Of a stretch of 64,000 nt of DNA, positions 8,803 to 19,715 are shown piece after piece. The notes under the pieces are model-generated. The model ran no database searches, was not told the DNA's origin, and saw nothing but the letters and a program-made list of their open reading frames with translations. The DNA is from JBGTSJ01 sp041940305 (GTDB lineage: Bacteria > Planctomycetota > Planctomycetia > Planctomycetales > Planctomycetaceae): positions 1 to 64,000 of the forward strand of contig JBGTSJ010000009.1 of the NCBI GenBank assembly GCA_041940305.1, written 5' to 3'. The position numbers and the translations under genes were made by a program. How positions within the stretch are numbered: the first letter of the stretch is position 1; each line of letters begins with the position of its first letter.

Positions 8803-9777
8803 TCAGGAGGGGGGTGCTCCGACGGCGAGCGGATGAGTGCGGACGAACTCCTCCAGTTCCTGGGTGTTGAACACGCCGGTCGTGGCGCCGCGGGCGCGGA
8901 CGCAACTGGCGCCCAGCGCGGCCCCGTAGCGCAGGCAATCCTCAAGGGGGGCGTTCTTCAACCGACCATAGAGGAACCCGGCGACGAATGCGTCGCCGCC
9001 CCCGGTGGGGTCGATCTGCTCGATGTCATGCGCGTGTGCATGCAGGGTGCAGGCTGCGTCCATCAGGAGTGCGCCGTCGCCGCCGCAGGTGATGATCACG
9101 CAACCGGCACCCCATTCACGAAACGTCCGCGCCTGTTGCAGTGGCGCGTCGATGCCGGTGATGTGCCGCGCTTCGTCCCGATTGGGGAGGAAGTAGTCGG
9201 TGAGGGGCAAAGCGGGGCGGAGCATCTCGCCGACGTCCTCGGCGCCGACGACGACATCGAGGACGGTTGTGACTCCGGCATCGCGGGCGATCTGGAAGAG
9301 GCGGGCGACGCGCTCGCCGCTCAGGGCGGGGTTGAGGCCGAAACCGCCGACATAGATTGCACGGCTGCGGCGGATGGCGGAATCGTCGATCTCGTCGCCG
9401 GTGAATTCGGTGTTCGCGCCGGCGGAGTGAATAAAGCGGCGGTCCTCGCCGCGGACGTTGACGACCATCGTCGTCGACGTCTGGGATGTGGTGGACAGCG
9501 TCACCTGGCTGCAATCGGCCCCTTCCGCCGCGAGCGCGGAACAGACGTGCCGTCCGAGCGGATCATCGCCCACGCGGCCGGCGACGCAGGACCTGAGGCC
9601 CAGCCGGGCCAGGTCCACCGCGACGTTGGAGGCGCAGCCGCCAATCGTGAGATCGATCCGCTCGGTCATTGCGAGCTGACCGGCCGGAGGAATGCGTTCG
9701 ATGGGCGCGCAGACATGATCGGCCACGATGAGGCCGGCGCACAGGACGTCGAAGTGGGGCGCAGTGTCGCCGGGCAT
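8803..9777 (-). CDS. PfkB-family carbohydrate kinase
   Basis: A 324-residue ribokinase-like sugar or nucleoside kinase. The N-terminal PfkB signature is seen as TIGGCASNVAVDLARLG. The C-terminal signature DPTGGGDAFVAGF carries the anion hole and the catalytic Asp. Length is typical of the family. The substrate cannot be fixed from sequence; ribokinase, fructokinase or adenosine kinase-like activities are all possible. It lies on the minus strand behind the DUF1080 gene, separated from it by a palindromic element at 9815-9843 that may limit read-through. It is unrelated in sequence detail to the second PfkB gene at 18460. Confidence 0.87.
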   Translation of the reverse strand: MPGDTAPHFDVLCAGLIVADHVCAPIERIPPAGQLAMTERIDLTIGGCASNVAVDLARLGLRSCVAGRVGDDPLGRHVCSALAAEGADCSQVTLSTTSQTSTTMVVNVRGEDRRFIHSAGANTEFTGDEIDDSAIRRSRAIYVGGFGLNPALSGERVARLFQIARDAGVTTVLDVVVGAEDVGEMLRPALPLTDYFLPNRDEARHITGIDAPLQQARTFREWGAGCVIITCGGDGALLMDAACTLHAHAHDIEQIDPTGGGDAFVAGFLYGRLKNAPLEDCLRYGAALGASCVRARGATTGVFNTQELEEFVRTHPLAVGAPPS

Positions 9778-9814
9778 CGCGTGTCGGGGTGTCGTCGGGG
9801 TTGAGCGCTGACAG

Positions 9815-9843
9815 AAACCCGGCTTCTTGAAGAAACCGGGTTT
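9815..9843. repeat. AAACCCGG/CCGGGTTT palindrome, copy 1
   Basis: A hairpin with 8-base arms AAACCCGG and CCGGGTTT and a TTCTTGAAGAA centre lies between the DUF1080 gene and the kinase gene. A near-identical element sits at 27513-27540 between flgD and flgE. The poor T-run makes it a weak terminator at best; it may be a dispersed repeat reused as one. Confidence 0.7.
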
Positions 9844-9867
9844 GCTGCGACGTCATCAGAGAAGTGG

Positions 9868-10524
9868 TTACGGCAGCCGCTTCACGCGGATGTTCTTGTA
9901 GTACACCGTGCTGTTGGGGTCGTGACCCTGCAGGGCGAATGTTCCCTTGCCGAGACGGCGCTCGAAGTCGTCCGAGAACGCCTCTTTGTCCTCCGGCTCC
10001 TCGTAGTCCACGACAACTTCGTCGTTCAGCTTGATGGTGATGTGCCGGCCCTTCACGATCACGTGCTCGGTCCACCACGTCTTGTCCTCGATGTGCTGCT
10101 CGGTCACGTCCACGACGCCGTACAGGCTGCCGGTCTTCTTCGGGTCTGACGTGTAGGTGTTGTTGACCTGCGCTTCGTGGCCGTACTTCGGCCAGTTCGA
10201 TTCCTGATACCGGGTGTGGAAGTAAATGCCGCCGTTGCTGTTCGGCTCGGTCATGACGTCGACCTTCAGCTCGAAGTTTTCGAACGGTTTGTCGTCGCCG
10301 ACGTAGAAGATGTGACTGCGGTCCCCTTTGGCGATAAGCATGCCGTCCTTGAGCGTCCAGGTCTCCTTGTTTTCGTTGATCTTCCAGCCGTCGAGGGAGG
10401 AGCCGTCGAAGATGGTGACCCAGCCTTCGTCGTCGGGCTCGGCGGCGCGGTTGTCGGCGTTGATGGCGAACATGGCGAAGGCGGCAAAGACGCCGGCGCC
10501 GGTGAGGAGTCGTGCACATCGCAT
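9868..10524 (-). CDS. DUF1080 (3-keto-disaccharide hydrolase-like) exported protein
   Basis: A 218-residue protein with a signal peptide (about residues 1-28). A single DUF1080 domain shows the family hallmarks FDGSSLDGW, SNGGIYFHTRY and FALQGHDPNSTVYYKNIRV near the C-terminus. The fold is a concanavalin-like beta sandwich. Some members are 3-keto-disaccharide hydrolases; many are uncharacterised and very numerous in planctomycetes. The location should be periplasmic or outside the cell. It is divergent from the ceramidase-like gene at 10679. A glycan-degradation role is inferred from the family only. Confidence 0.88.
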   Translation of the reverse strand: MRCARLLTGAGVFAAFAMFAINADNRAAEPDDEGWVTIFDGSSLDGWKINENKETWTLKDGMLIAKGDRSHIFYVGDDKPFENFELKVDVMTEPNSNGGIYFHTRYQESNWPKYGHEAQVNNTYTSDPKKTGSLYGVVDVTEQHIEDKTWWTEHVIVKGRHITIKLNDEVVVDYEEPEDKEAFSDDFERRLGKGTFALQGHDPNSTVYYKNIRVKRLP

Positions 10525-10678
10525 GGGAGTCGCTCCAAGGGTGATTCAGTCGGTGTGGTTCCGGACGTAAGCATCCGGGCTTGCCATCGGGCGATCATAA
10601 CCGGCGGGGAGTGTTGAATCGACCGCGCCGATCGGCCATGCTGAACCGGCCGGAATGCCCGCTTTTCACGAGGTAACC

Positions 10679-12070
10679 ATGCCGCTGACACGCCGTGATT
10701 TCGTCCGTACGACCGCAGCCGGAATCGCCGCGGGTCCACTGCTTTGGCCGCATGGGGGGCGTGCCGCCGCGGGGAACCTGGGGATCGCGCCGTTCCGTTT
10801 TGATGTGTCGCCGCCGCTTGGGCACTCCTGCTGCGGCGGATGGATCACGCCGGTTGTCGGGTACGACGATCCGCAGGAGGCAATCGGTTTCGTTCTCACC
10901 GGCGCCGGCAAGCCGATCGTGATCTGCGCCGTGGACTGGACCGGAATCCTGAACTCGGGGCATCTGGAGTGGCGGACCGGTCTCGCCGAAGCGGCCGGGA
11001 CGACGCCGGACCGCGTCGCCGTGCATTGCGTGCATCAGCACAACGCCCCGATGGCGTGCCTCGACGCCGAGCGGATCACGCAGCAGCATGAGGGGCTGCC
11101 GCACATCGTGGACGTCGATTTCTTCCGCCGCTGCATCGATGCCGGGCGCGAGGCCATTACGACCGCGCTGTCGCAGACGCGGCCGCTGACGCACATCGCC
11201 ACGGGACAGGGTGTCGTCCAGCAGGTCGCGGCGAACCGGCGGATTCTGGGACCGGACGGGAAGGTTCGCGCCATGCGCGGCAGCGCCTCGAAGGATGAAG
11301 CGCTGCGAGCGGAACCGGAAGGGCTGATTGATCCGAATCTTAAAACGGTCGCCTTCTACGACGGCGCGACCAAGGTCGCCGCCTGCCACTACTATGCGTG
11401 CCACCCCATGAGCTACTACGGGGATGGGCGCGTCAGCGCCGACTTCTGCGGACTCGCCCGGAGACGCCGCGAACAGGATGAGCCGGACTGCACGCATCTG
11501 TACTTCAACGGGTGCGGCGGCAACATCGGGGCCGGGAAGTACAACGACGGCAGCCACGAGATGCGGCCCGTGCTCGTCGAGCGGATGTACGAGGGGATCG
11601 TGGCGTCCGAAGCGGCGCTGGACCCGCAGCCGATCGAGTCCGTGCAGTGGGCGACACACGACATTCTCCCGCCGACCGATCCGCGCTGGGACGTGGAACG
11701 ACTGCGGCAGCAGATCGCCGATCCGAGCCAGCCGGTGGTCAACCGCAACCGTCCGTCGTACACCGTGGCCTGGATCGAGCGCTGCGAGCGGAAGCAGCCG
11801 ATCGTCCTGAGCGCGCTGCACGTCAACGACACTTCGCTGCTGCACCTGCCAGCGGAGACGTTTATTGAGTACCAGCTTGAAGCACAGGAGTCGGCGAGCG
11901 ACCGGTTCGTCGCCTGCGCCGCCTATGGCGACGGCGGCCCGTGGTACATTCCGACCGAGGAAGCGTATCCCCAGGGAGGCTACGAGGTGAGCGTCGCCTG
12001 GTGCGACCGTGAGGTGGACGACATCCTCTCGGACGGGATTCAGCGTTTGCTTGCGGCGAAACCCGCCTGA
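10679..12070 (+). CDS. Tat-exported protein related to neutral ceramidases
   Basis: A 463-residue protein. GAGG about 6 bases before ATG 10679 decides the start. The N-terminus has a twin-arginine signal (TRRDFVRTTAAG). The mature protein starts with FRFDVSPPLGH, then the segment VAVHCVHQHNAP, which matches the metal-site H-x-H-x-x-P pattern of the neutral/alkaline non-lysosomal ceramidase superfamily. Two HxxN/YACHP-like histidine stretches follow (about residue 240). Related planctomycete proteins are annotated as hypothetical or ceramidase-like. The substrate is unknown and may not be ceramide. It is probably alone in its transcript, although the next gene starts 33 bases downstream. Confidence 0.72.
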   Translation: MPLTRRDFVRTTAAGIAAGPLLWPHGGRAAAGNLGIAPFRFDVSPPLGHSCCGGWITPVVGYDDPQEAIGFVLTGAGKPIVICAVDWTGILNSGHLEWRTGLAEAAGTTPDRVAVHCVHQHNAPMACLDAERITQQHEGLPHIVDVDFFRRCIDAGREAITTALSQTRPLTHIATGQGVVQQVAANRRILGPDGKVRAMRGSASKDEALRAEPEGLIDPNLKTVAFYDGATKVAACHYYACHPMSYYGDGRVSADFCGLARRRREQDEPDCTHLYFNGCGGNIGAGKYNDGSHEMRPVLVERMYEGIVASEAALDPQPIESVQWATHDILPPTDPRWDVERLRQQIADPSQPVVNRNRPSYTVAWIERCERKQPIVLSALHVNDTSLLHLPAETFIEYQLEAQESASDRFVACAAYGDGGPWYIPTEEAYPQGGYEVSVAWCDREVDDILSDGIQRLLAAKPA

Positions 12071-12103
12071 TTCGGGGACGCCTCGGCTATTCGAAGGGCC
12101 TCC

Positions 12104-13822
12104 ATGTCCGACCCCATTTTCCCGACGCCTCCTCCCGGCCGTTCCACTCCCCTGCGGCCCAATCCCGTCCCGCGCCCGCAAACCGCGCCCACCCCCCGCC
12201 CCGCCGTCTCCGCGCTCTCCATCATCAGCCTCATCGCCGGCGCACTCTCGCCACTCCTGGTCTGCGCCTGCTACCTCTCACTGCTCACCGCGCCCGTCGC
12301 CATCGTCACCGGGCACATCGCCCACTACCGCATTCGCCGGTCCGCAGGCCGCCTGACGGGTAAGGGCCTCTCAATCGCCGGCCTCGCCCTTGGCTATGCC
12401 AGCCTCCTCCTCACCGCCGGCCTCTTCGCGTTCGGCGCCTACTGGTCCGGTAAGTTCGGCGACGCACCCGCCGCCGACATCCCCCGAAAACCCGGCGAAA
12501 GCGAACTGCTCACAGTCGAGCGCCGCATCGTCTCCGACGACGAAGGCTACGCGCTCGGCAATAGCGACGAGGCCCGCGAACTCGCACGCGCATTCGCCGA
12601 CCGCATGAAAGTACTCGACGAAACCTTCTTCACGCAGACCGACGCGAACATCAAACTCTCGGGCGGCAACTACGTCACCTGGTGCGAACGCCGCGATGGC
12701 CACTGCGCCTTCATCGTCCACGTCCCCGAGTACCGCAGGTTCGACGAAGAAGCCAAAGACGTCCTCGCCCAACTCGCCTGGATGACCGCTCAGGAAACCG
12801 CCGCCGAGTCCCTCGAACCCGGCGAGGAACTCGCCGTCGGTCTCAAGGGCGTCCTCCTCTACGGCGCCGTCATGGTCGGCGAGTTCGACCCCGAATACGA
12901 CGGCGAGGACATCCGCGTCCGCGGCGACAAGGAACTCCTCTACCCCTGGTTTGCGGCCGCAAGCAGCGAGTCGCAGCCCGTCGAAGTCGCCCAGTCCACC
13001 CCCTCCGTCGTCACTCCCACGCCGGACGAGATGCCCGCCCCACCCGACGCCCCGGCTAAGCCGGACATGACGGCCTCCCCCGCCTCGCACCCGGCTGACC
13101 ACTCAACCGCATCCAACGATCCGGCCCCCTCGTCTCCCCCCCAAAGCATCGCCAAACCAGAGGTGGACCCAACAGACACGCCCGACCCCGCTCCCGACAC
13201 CCCACGCTCGCGGCCCAACAGCCGCCCCGAATCCGTCGAAGACGCCCTCGCCCTCCTCGAAGAAGACGACTCCTTCCTCCGCACGCAGGCCGTCTATTAC
13301 TTCCGCGACCACCCTCCCGAGTCCGATCCGAGCCCCGAGGTCGCCGACGCCCTGTTCGCACAGTTCGACGTGGAAGGAGACACGGCTGCTAATCCCTTCT
13401 TTGTCGCCACGGCCCTGCGCCCCTGGGCCACCGACGACGACGTCGAACGCCTGGCCGAACTGATCGACCACGACAACGTCCTCGTCCGGACACACGTCGT
13501 CGAAACCATCGGCCTGCTCGGCACCAGGGAAGCGGCCGAAGCCCTCGCCGCCCGTCTCGGCGATCCCGAGCAGCGCTCCTCCGTCTCGTTTCCCCTCCGC
13601 CAGATGGGCCCCGTCGCCGAAGCACCGCTGCTCGAGCAGCTCCGGGAACTCAAAGACGATCCCCAGGCCATCCAGGAAATCTGCTCCATCCTCGGCGAAG
13701 TCGGAGGCAGCAAATCCATCCGCCAGCTGCAGCGACTGACCCAAAGTCAAAACATCACGGTCCGCACCTTCGCCCAGAACAGCCTCGACAACATCCGCCG
13801 CCGCCTGCGAGCCAGAGACTGA
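12104..13822 (+). CDS. DUF4190 membrane protein with C-terminal HEAT repeats
   Basis: A 572-residue protein. A Pro-rich cytoplasmic tail (about 1-35) is followed by two transmembrane helices typical of DUF4190 (about 37-65 and 85-115, with the GKGLSIAGLALGY turn). Next come a soluble region (about 130-290), a Pro/Ser/Ala-rich linker (about 290-370) and HEAT-like helical repeats (about 375-570). HEAT repeats usually mediate protein contacts. The coding strand is strikingly C-rich, with CTC, CCC and GCC codons dominating, unlike the G-ending codons of the flanking genes. The function is unknown. The gap to 14102 holds no gene, only a GCGAG/CTCGC-rich palindromic stretch near 13857-13886. Confidence 0.78.
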   Translation: MSDPIFPTPPPGRSTPLRPNPVPRPQTAPTPRPAVSALSIISLIAGALSPLLVCACYLSLLTAPVAIVTGHIAHYRIRRSAGRLTGKGLSIAGLALGYASLLLTAGLFAFGAYWSGKFGDAPAADIPRKPGESELLTVERRIVSDDEGYALGNSDEARELARAFADRMKVLDETFFTQTDANIKLSGGNYVTWCERRDGHCAFIVHVPEYRRFDEEAKDVLAQLAWMTAQETAAESLEPGEELAVGLKGVLLYGAVMVGEFDPEYDGEDIRVRGDKELLYPWFAAASSESQPVEVAQSTPSVVTPTPDEMPAPPDAPAKPDMTASPASHPADHSTASNDPAPSSPPQSIAKPEVDPTDTPDPAPDTPRSRPNSRPESVEDALALLEEDDSFLRTQAVYYFRDHPPESDPSPEVADALFAQFDVEGDTAANPFFVATALRPWATDDDVERLAELIDHDNVLVRTHVVETIGLLGTREAAEALAARLGDPEQRSSVSFPLRQMGPVAEAPLLEQLRELKDDPQAIQEICSILGEVGGSKSIRQLQRLTQSQNITVRTFAQNSLDNIRRRLRARD

Positions 13823-14101
13823 CCTCCTTCAGGCCCCACACCGTCAACAGCGTACAGCTCCCGCGAGTCGCGCGGCTACGGCTAAAGGAACGAGCCTGGT
13901 TCGGGAGCACTCGTCGATTCCCGGCCCAAGCTCCCTCGGTAGCGCCCCGCGTCAGCAAGGGAGAGCGTTGCCGACCGTCGTTCCTTCGCAGATGCGTCGG
14001 GCCGAAAACCCATCACCATCGACGTCCCATACTCCGGATCGGTCGTTGAGCGCCGACGCCGGCATGCTCCCGATGGTACGCTCTATTGGCGGAGACCGTT
14101 C

Positions 14102-16975
14102 ATGCCTGCACCGACAGACGAATCGCCAGACACTCGATTCGTGCTCCCCTACCTTTGGCTGGGGGCGGCGGCGGCGCTGCTTGGGGCGGCGTCCGATGTC
14201 ATTCAGGCCGGACCGGTGCCGGCCGCTGACGCCGAAGTCCTCTTCGTGCGCGAGGTGCTGCCGCTGTTCGAGGCGAAGTGCTTCGCCTGTCACGGACAGG
14301 ACCCGGACGACCTGCGCGGCGGGTTCGACATGCTGTCCCGCGACGGTCTGCTCCGCGGCGGCGAAAGCGGCGAGCCCGCCCTCGTTCCCGGACAACCGGA
14401 TGACAGCCTCCTCTATCGGGCCGTCCGCTGGGATGACCTGGAGATGCCACCCAAGGAGAACGACCGCCTCTCCGAGGAGCAGGTCTCCTTCATCCACGAC
14501 TGGATCGCGGCGGACGCGCCGTGGCCGGATGAGGAAACGGTCGCACGGATTCGGCGGCAGGCGTGGGACACGGCCGACGGCGTGACGGTCGCCACCAGCG
14601 GCGGATTGTCCGACGAATGGACCAGTCGCCGTTACGATCCCGAAAACCTCTGGGCGTATCAGCCGCTGTCGACCGATGCGGCGGGCGGCCTGGAACGGGA
14701 CGATCGTCATCCCGTCGATGCTCTGCTCGACCGGCGGCTGCAGGAGCTCGGGATTGAGCCCGCACCTGCCGCGGATCGAGCGACGCTGATTCGACGGGTC
14801 ACGTTCGACCTCACCGGCCTCCCCCCGGCGCCGGACGACGTGCGTGCGTTTCTCAACGATCCGGCCGATGACGCCCGAGCCTTCGATGCCGTGGTCGAGC
14901 GGCTGCTGGCCTCGCCGCACTATGGCGAGCAATGGGGACGCCACTGGCTGGATGTCACGCGCTATGCAGACTCGTCCGGGTTCGCCAATGATTACGAACG
15001 CGGTAACGCCTGGCGCTACCGCGACTACGTGGTGCGGGCCTTCAACGACGACAAGCCCTATGACCAGTTCGTCCGCGAGCAGCTCGCCGGTGATGAGCTC
15101 GATCCCCATGATCCGGAGATGCTGGTCGCCGTCGGTTTTCTGCGGATGGGTCCGTGGGAACTGACCGGGATGGAAGTGGCGAAGGTCGCGCGGCAGCGGT
15201 TTCTGGATGATGTCACTGACGCCGTCGGGCAGGTCTTCCTGGGGCACATGCTGCAGTGCGCCCGCTGTCACGACCACAAGTTCGATCCCGTGCCGACGCG
15301 CGACTACTACGCGATGCAGGCCGTGTTCGCCACCACGCAGCTCGCCGAGCGCGAGGCCGCATTCCTTGCCGCAGAGACCACAGAAGGCTTCGAGGAGCGG
15401 CGGTATCTGGAGCAGCGGCGGGAGTTCTACGCGGAGTGTCTGCGCGAACTCGAAGCGAAGCAGACGCTCGCAGCGGCCCGCCAGTGGTACGCGGAGAACG
15501 GCATCGACCCGATGGAGTTTGAGTCGGTGGTCGTTGACCTGGGGGCGAGCCGGGGCGAGGAGTCCGTAACGATCGATGCCGTGCGACAGGCGCTCGCCCG
15601 GAAAGAGGTCGATCCGGCAACGATCTTTCCGCGTCACGTCGGGTTCGAACCGCAGGACTTCGGCCTGGAACGCATCGCCCGCAAGGGACTGGAGCGGCTG
15701 CGATGGAGAATGGAGCGGTACGAACCGTTTGCGCTGTCGGTCTACAGCGGCCCGACGCCCAACCTGAAGAACGTCGCCGCACCCTTGAGAATGCCGCAGG
15801 GACCTGACCCGGCCGGCGACATCGAGCAGACGTGCATTCTGACCGGCGGCGACCCTTTCTCACCCGGCGAACCGGTGGCCCCCGCGGCGTTGAGTGCCGG
15901 CGGACTGCCCGACGCCGACCTGCCAACTGATGTCTCCGGCCGCCGCCTGGCGCTCGCCGAGTGGATCGCCTCGCCGGATAACCCACTGGCGGCCCGGGTG
16001 ATGGTCAACCGGATCTGGCAGTGGCATTTCGGACGGCCCCTCGCCGGAACGCCGAACAACTTCGGCGCGACCGGAAACAAGCCAACACACCCGGAACTGC
16101 TGGACTATCTCGCGGGCCGGTTCATTGCCGAGGGTTGGTCGATCAAGCAGCTGCACCGGCTCATCCTGAGTTCCGCCGCCTACCGTCGTGCGTCGCATCA
16201 CCCGCAGCCGGAAACGCTGGCCGAATTGGATCCGCTCGGGACCAGCTACGCATCGTTCCGGCCGCGGCGTCTCGATGCGGAGGAACTACGGGACGCAATG
16301 CTGGCCGCTTCGGGAGAGCTGAATCCCAGAGTGGGCGGTATTCCGATCCGTCCTGAGATGAATCTCGAAGCCGCACTGCAGCCGCGCCAGGTCATGGGAA
16401 CATTCGCCGAAGCGTGGCAGCCTTCTCCGCTGCCCGAGCAGCGGCATCGCCGTTCGTTGTACGCGTTGCGGCTGCGGGGTCAGACCGATCCCTTTTTGGA
16501 AGTCTTCAATGCGCCTTCGCCCGATCTCTCCTGCGAAGCCCGCTCCGCCTCGACCGTGACGCCGCAGGTCTTCGCGTTGTTCAACAGTGAAATCACGTTT
16601 GACCGGGCACTGGCGCTGGCCCGGCGGGTGCAGTCGGAAGGGCACGGCGGCGCAGCGGCGATCGATCGTCTCTTCCAACTGGCGTACGGGCGCCCTCCCG
16701 GAGAGAATGAGTTCCAGATGTGCATCGATCATTGGCGCCGCATGGTGGAGCGGCACGAGCATTCAAACTTCGACCCGCCGGAATATCCGACGGAGGTGCT
16801 GCGCTCGGCGGTCGAGGAAAACACGGGGGAGCGGTTCACATTCGTTGAGCCGCTCGAGGTCTACGCCGATTTCGTCCCCGATCTGAAAGCGGCGGATGCC
16901 GATCCGGAGCTCCGCGGACTGGCCGAAGTCTGTCTCGTCCTGCTGAACTCGAACGAGTTTGTGTACGTGTACTGA
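14102..16975 (+). CDS. PSCyt1-DUF1549-DUF1553 protein (planctomycete cytochrome C-type)
   Basis: A 957-residue protein with an N-terminal hydrophobic segment (about 13-36). The PSCyt1 domain has heme-type C60-F-A-C63-H64 and a distal MPP near residue 119. DUF1549 follows (about 200-400, with the DLTGLPP and HWLDVTRYADSSGF signatures), then a second CARCH site near residue 385. DUF1553 is C-terminal (about 615-870, with NPLAARVMVNRIWQWHFGRP). These proteins are nearly confined to Planctomycetes and relatives and usually sit beside a DUF1501 gene, as here. A role in a periplasmic or compartment-bound complex acting on complex carbohydrates has been proposed for the family. The biochemical function is unproven. 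Confidence 0.92.
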   Translation: MPAPTDESPDTRFVLPYLWLGAAAALLGAASDVIQAGPVPAADAEVLFVREVLPLFEAKCFACHGQDPDDLRGGFDMLSRDGLLRGGESGEPALVPGQPDDSLLYRAVRWDDLEMPPKENDRLSEEQVSFIHDWIAADAPWPDEETVARIRRQAWDTADGVTVATSGGLSDEWTSRRYDPENLWAYQPLSTDAAGGLERDDRHPVDALLDRRLQELGIEPAPAADRATLIRRVTFDLTGLPPAPDDVRAFLNDPADDARAFDAVVERLLASPHYGEQWGRHWLDVTRYADSSGFANDYERGNAWRYRDYVVRAFNDDKPYDQFVREQLAGDELDPHDPEMLVAVGFLRMGPWELTGMEVAKVARQRFLDDVTDAVGQVFLGHMLQCARCHDHKFDPVPTRDYYAMQAVFATTQLAEREAAFLAAETTEGFEERRYLEQRREFYAECLRELEAKQTLAAARQWYAENGIDPMEFESVVVDLGASRGEESVTIDAVRQALARKEVDPATIFPRHVGFEPQDFGLERIARKGLERLRWRMERYEPFALSVYSGPTPNLKNVAAPLRMPQGPDPAGDIEQTCILTGGDPFSPGEPVAPAALSAGGLPDADLPTDVSGRRLALAEWIASPDNPLAARVMVNRIWQWHFGRPLAGTPNNFGATGNKPTHPELLDYLAGRFIAEGWSIKQLHRLILSSAAYRRASHHPQPETLAELDPLGTSYASFRPRRLDAEELRDAMLAASGELNPRVGGIPIRPEMNLEAALQPRQVMGTFAEAWQPSPLPEQRHRRSLYALRLRGQTDPFLEVFNAPSPDLSCEARSASTVTPQVFALFNSEITFDRALALARRVQSEGHGGAAAIDRLFQLAYGRPPGENEFQMCIDHWRRMVERHEHSNFDPPEYPTEVLRSAVEENTGERFTFVEPLEVYADFVPDLKAADADPELRGLAEVCLVLLNSNEFVYVY

Positions 16976-17006
16976 GAGTGGATGCGCATCACCTGGAGGC
17001 TCGACG

Positions 17007-18413
<1,407 letters not shown>

Positions 18414-18459
18414 ATCATTCCGTTGACGGACCGGATTGACACGCACCGGGAGATCGTTG

Positions 18460-19350
18460 ATGCAGCGGCCGTGTATTGTCGGGCTTGGGGAGGTGCTGTG
18501 GGACGTCTTCCCGGATGGTCCGCGATTCGGGGGGGCGCCGGCGAACTTCGCATGCAGCGTGGCGGAGCTGGCTGGGGACCGCGCCGAGGTGGTGATGGTC
18601 AGCAGCGTCGGGACCGATGAACTTGGCCATCGCGCGCTGCAGGAGTTGCGCGGGCACGGCGTTGAGACTCGCTGTGTGTCGCAGGTCGATCGGCCGACAG
18701 GACGGGTGGATGTGCGGCTCGATGCGGGCGGATCGGCGAGTTACGTGTTTGCGGCCGATACTGCGTGGGACAATCTTTCCTGGTCGCCGGAACTCGACGA
18801 ATTGGCCGCACGCGCGGACGCCGTCTGCTTCGGCACGCTGGGGCAGCGCAGCGACTCGTCGCGGGACGTGATCCTTCGATTTTTGCGCTCGACTCGGCCG
18901 GACTGCCTGCGGGTGTTCGACATTAATCTGCGGCCTCCCTACTGGACGGAGGACGTGGTGCTGCAGTCGCTGGAACTCGCGAGCGTGCTGAAGCTCAACG
19001 ATGCCGAACTGCCCGTGCTGGCGGAGATGCTGGGGCTGCAGGGCAGCGAGCACGAGCAGCTGAGTCAACTAATGGGCCGGCGACAGTTGGACGTTGTCGC
19101 ACTCACGCGCGGCGCGAAGGGTTCGATGTTGCTCAGCCGGGCCGGGGGATCCAGCGATGTGCCGGGCAATGCGACGGATGTGGCGGACACCGTTGGGGCG
19201 GGCGATGCGTTTACGGCCGCGCTCGTCCTGGGGTTGTTCGACGGCCTGCCGCTTGGCGAGATGAACGACTGGGCCAACCGCGTGGCGGCGTATGTGTGCT
19301 CGCAGTCCGGGGCGACGCCGCAATTCCCGGACTCGCTGCGCCGCGGATGA
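18460..19350 (+). CDS. PfkB-family carbohydrate kinase (fructokinase-like)
   Basis: A 296-residue kinase. The N-terminus IVGLGEVLWDVFPDG and GGAPANFA is typical of fructokinases. The C-terminal DTVGAGDAFTAAL loop holds the catalytic Asp. DINLRPPYW in the middle is also fructokinase-like. The ATG at 18460 follows GGGAGA about 8 bases upstream; the eight codons above it are not conserved in type. It lies 46 bases after the DUF1501 gene and may be co-transcribed, which would link sugar release outside the cell to phosphorylation inside. Fructose is the best guess for the substrate. Confidence 0.88.
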   Translation: MQRPCIVGLGEVLWDVFPDGPRFGGAPANFACSVAELAGDRAEVVMVSSVGTDELGHRALQELRGHGVETRCVSQVDRPTGRVDVRLDAGGSASYVFAADTAWDNLSWSPELDELAARADAVCFGTLGQRSDSSRDVILRFLRSTRPDCLRVFDINLRPPYWTEDVVLQSLELASVLKLNDAELPVLAEMLGLQGSEHEQLSQLMGRRQLDVVALTRGAKGSMLLSRAGGSSDVPGNATDVADTVGAGDAFTAALVLGLFDGLPLGEMNDWANRVAAYVCSQSGATPQFPDSLRRG

Positions 19351-19406
19351 GGCGGCAGGCCGCAGCGTGCCGCCTGAGCAGAGTCGGGAAAGTCCCCGTC
19401 CGGCCT

Positions 19407-19715
19407 CTATGTGACGCGGTTCAACCAGAACAGCGGTCGGCGGCGAGTATGGGCCACGGCGACGACGACCGTCTCGTCGGATCGGCACACGACAATGACA
19501 GCGTAGGGAAAGCGATGAAGCAGGACCCTGCGCACATCGAATCGCCCCGAATATCCCTCCATGCGCGAGCCTGCGTCGGGAGCATGGCGAAGCGTTGTCA
19601 GGGCCGACTCAAGTTCCGACAAGAACTCCTCTCCTAAAGAGCCTCGTTGCCGTTCGTACCAGGTTGCTGCTTCCAGCGCCTCGCCCTGCGCCTCCGGGAG
19701 AATACGCAAGTTCAT
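19407..19715 (-). CDS. ParE/RelE-type toxin
   Basis: A 102-residue small basic protein of the ParE/RelE toxin superfamily. The pattern is typical: an EAQGEALEAATWYE N-terminal helix, the F-x2-EL-x2-AL segment, and a C-terminal RRVLLHRFPYAVIV strand ending with HTRRRPLFW. It overlaps the end of the upstream gene by four bases, which is normal for toxin-antitoxin pairs with translational coupling. Gyrase poisoning (ParE) or ribosome-dependent mRNA cleavage (RelE) are the family options; the sequence resembles the ParE side more. The frame is intact, so activity is plausible. Confidence 0.85.
   Translation of the reverse strand: MNLRILPEAQGEALEAATWYERQRGSLGEEFLSELESALTTLRHAPDAGSRMEGYSGRFDVRRVLLHRFPYAVIVVCRSDETVVVAVAHTRRRPLFWLNRVT

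Noticed and set aside
13952..15637. Long minus-strand open frame (561 codons)
   Set aside because: It runs antisense to the DUF1553 gene, whose motifs are all intact. The shadow has no recognisable domain and is expected at this GC content.
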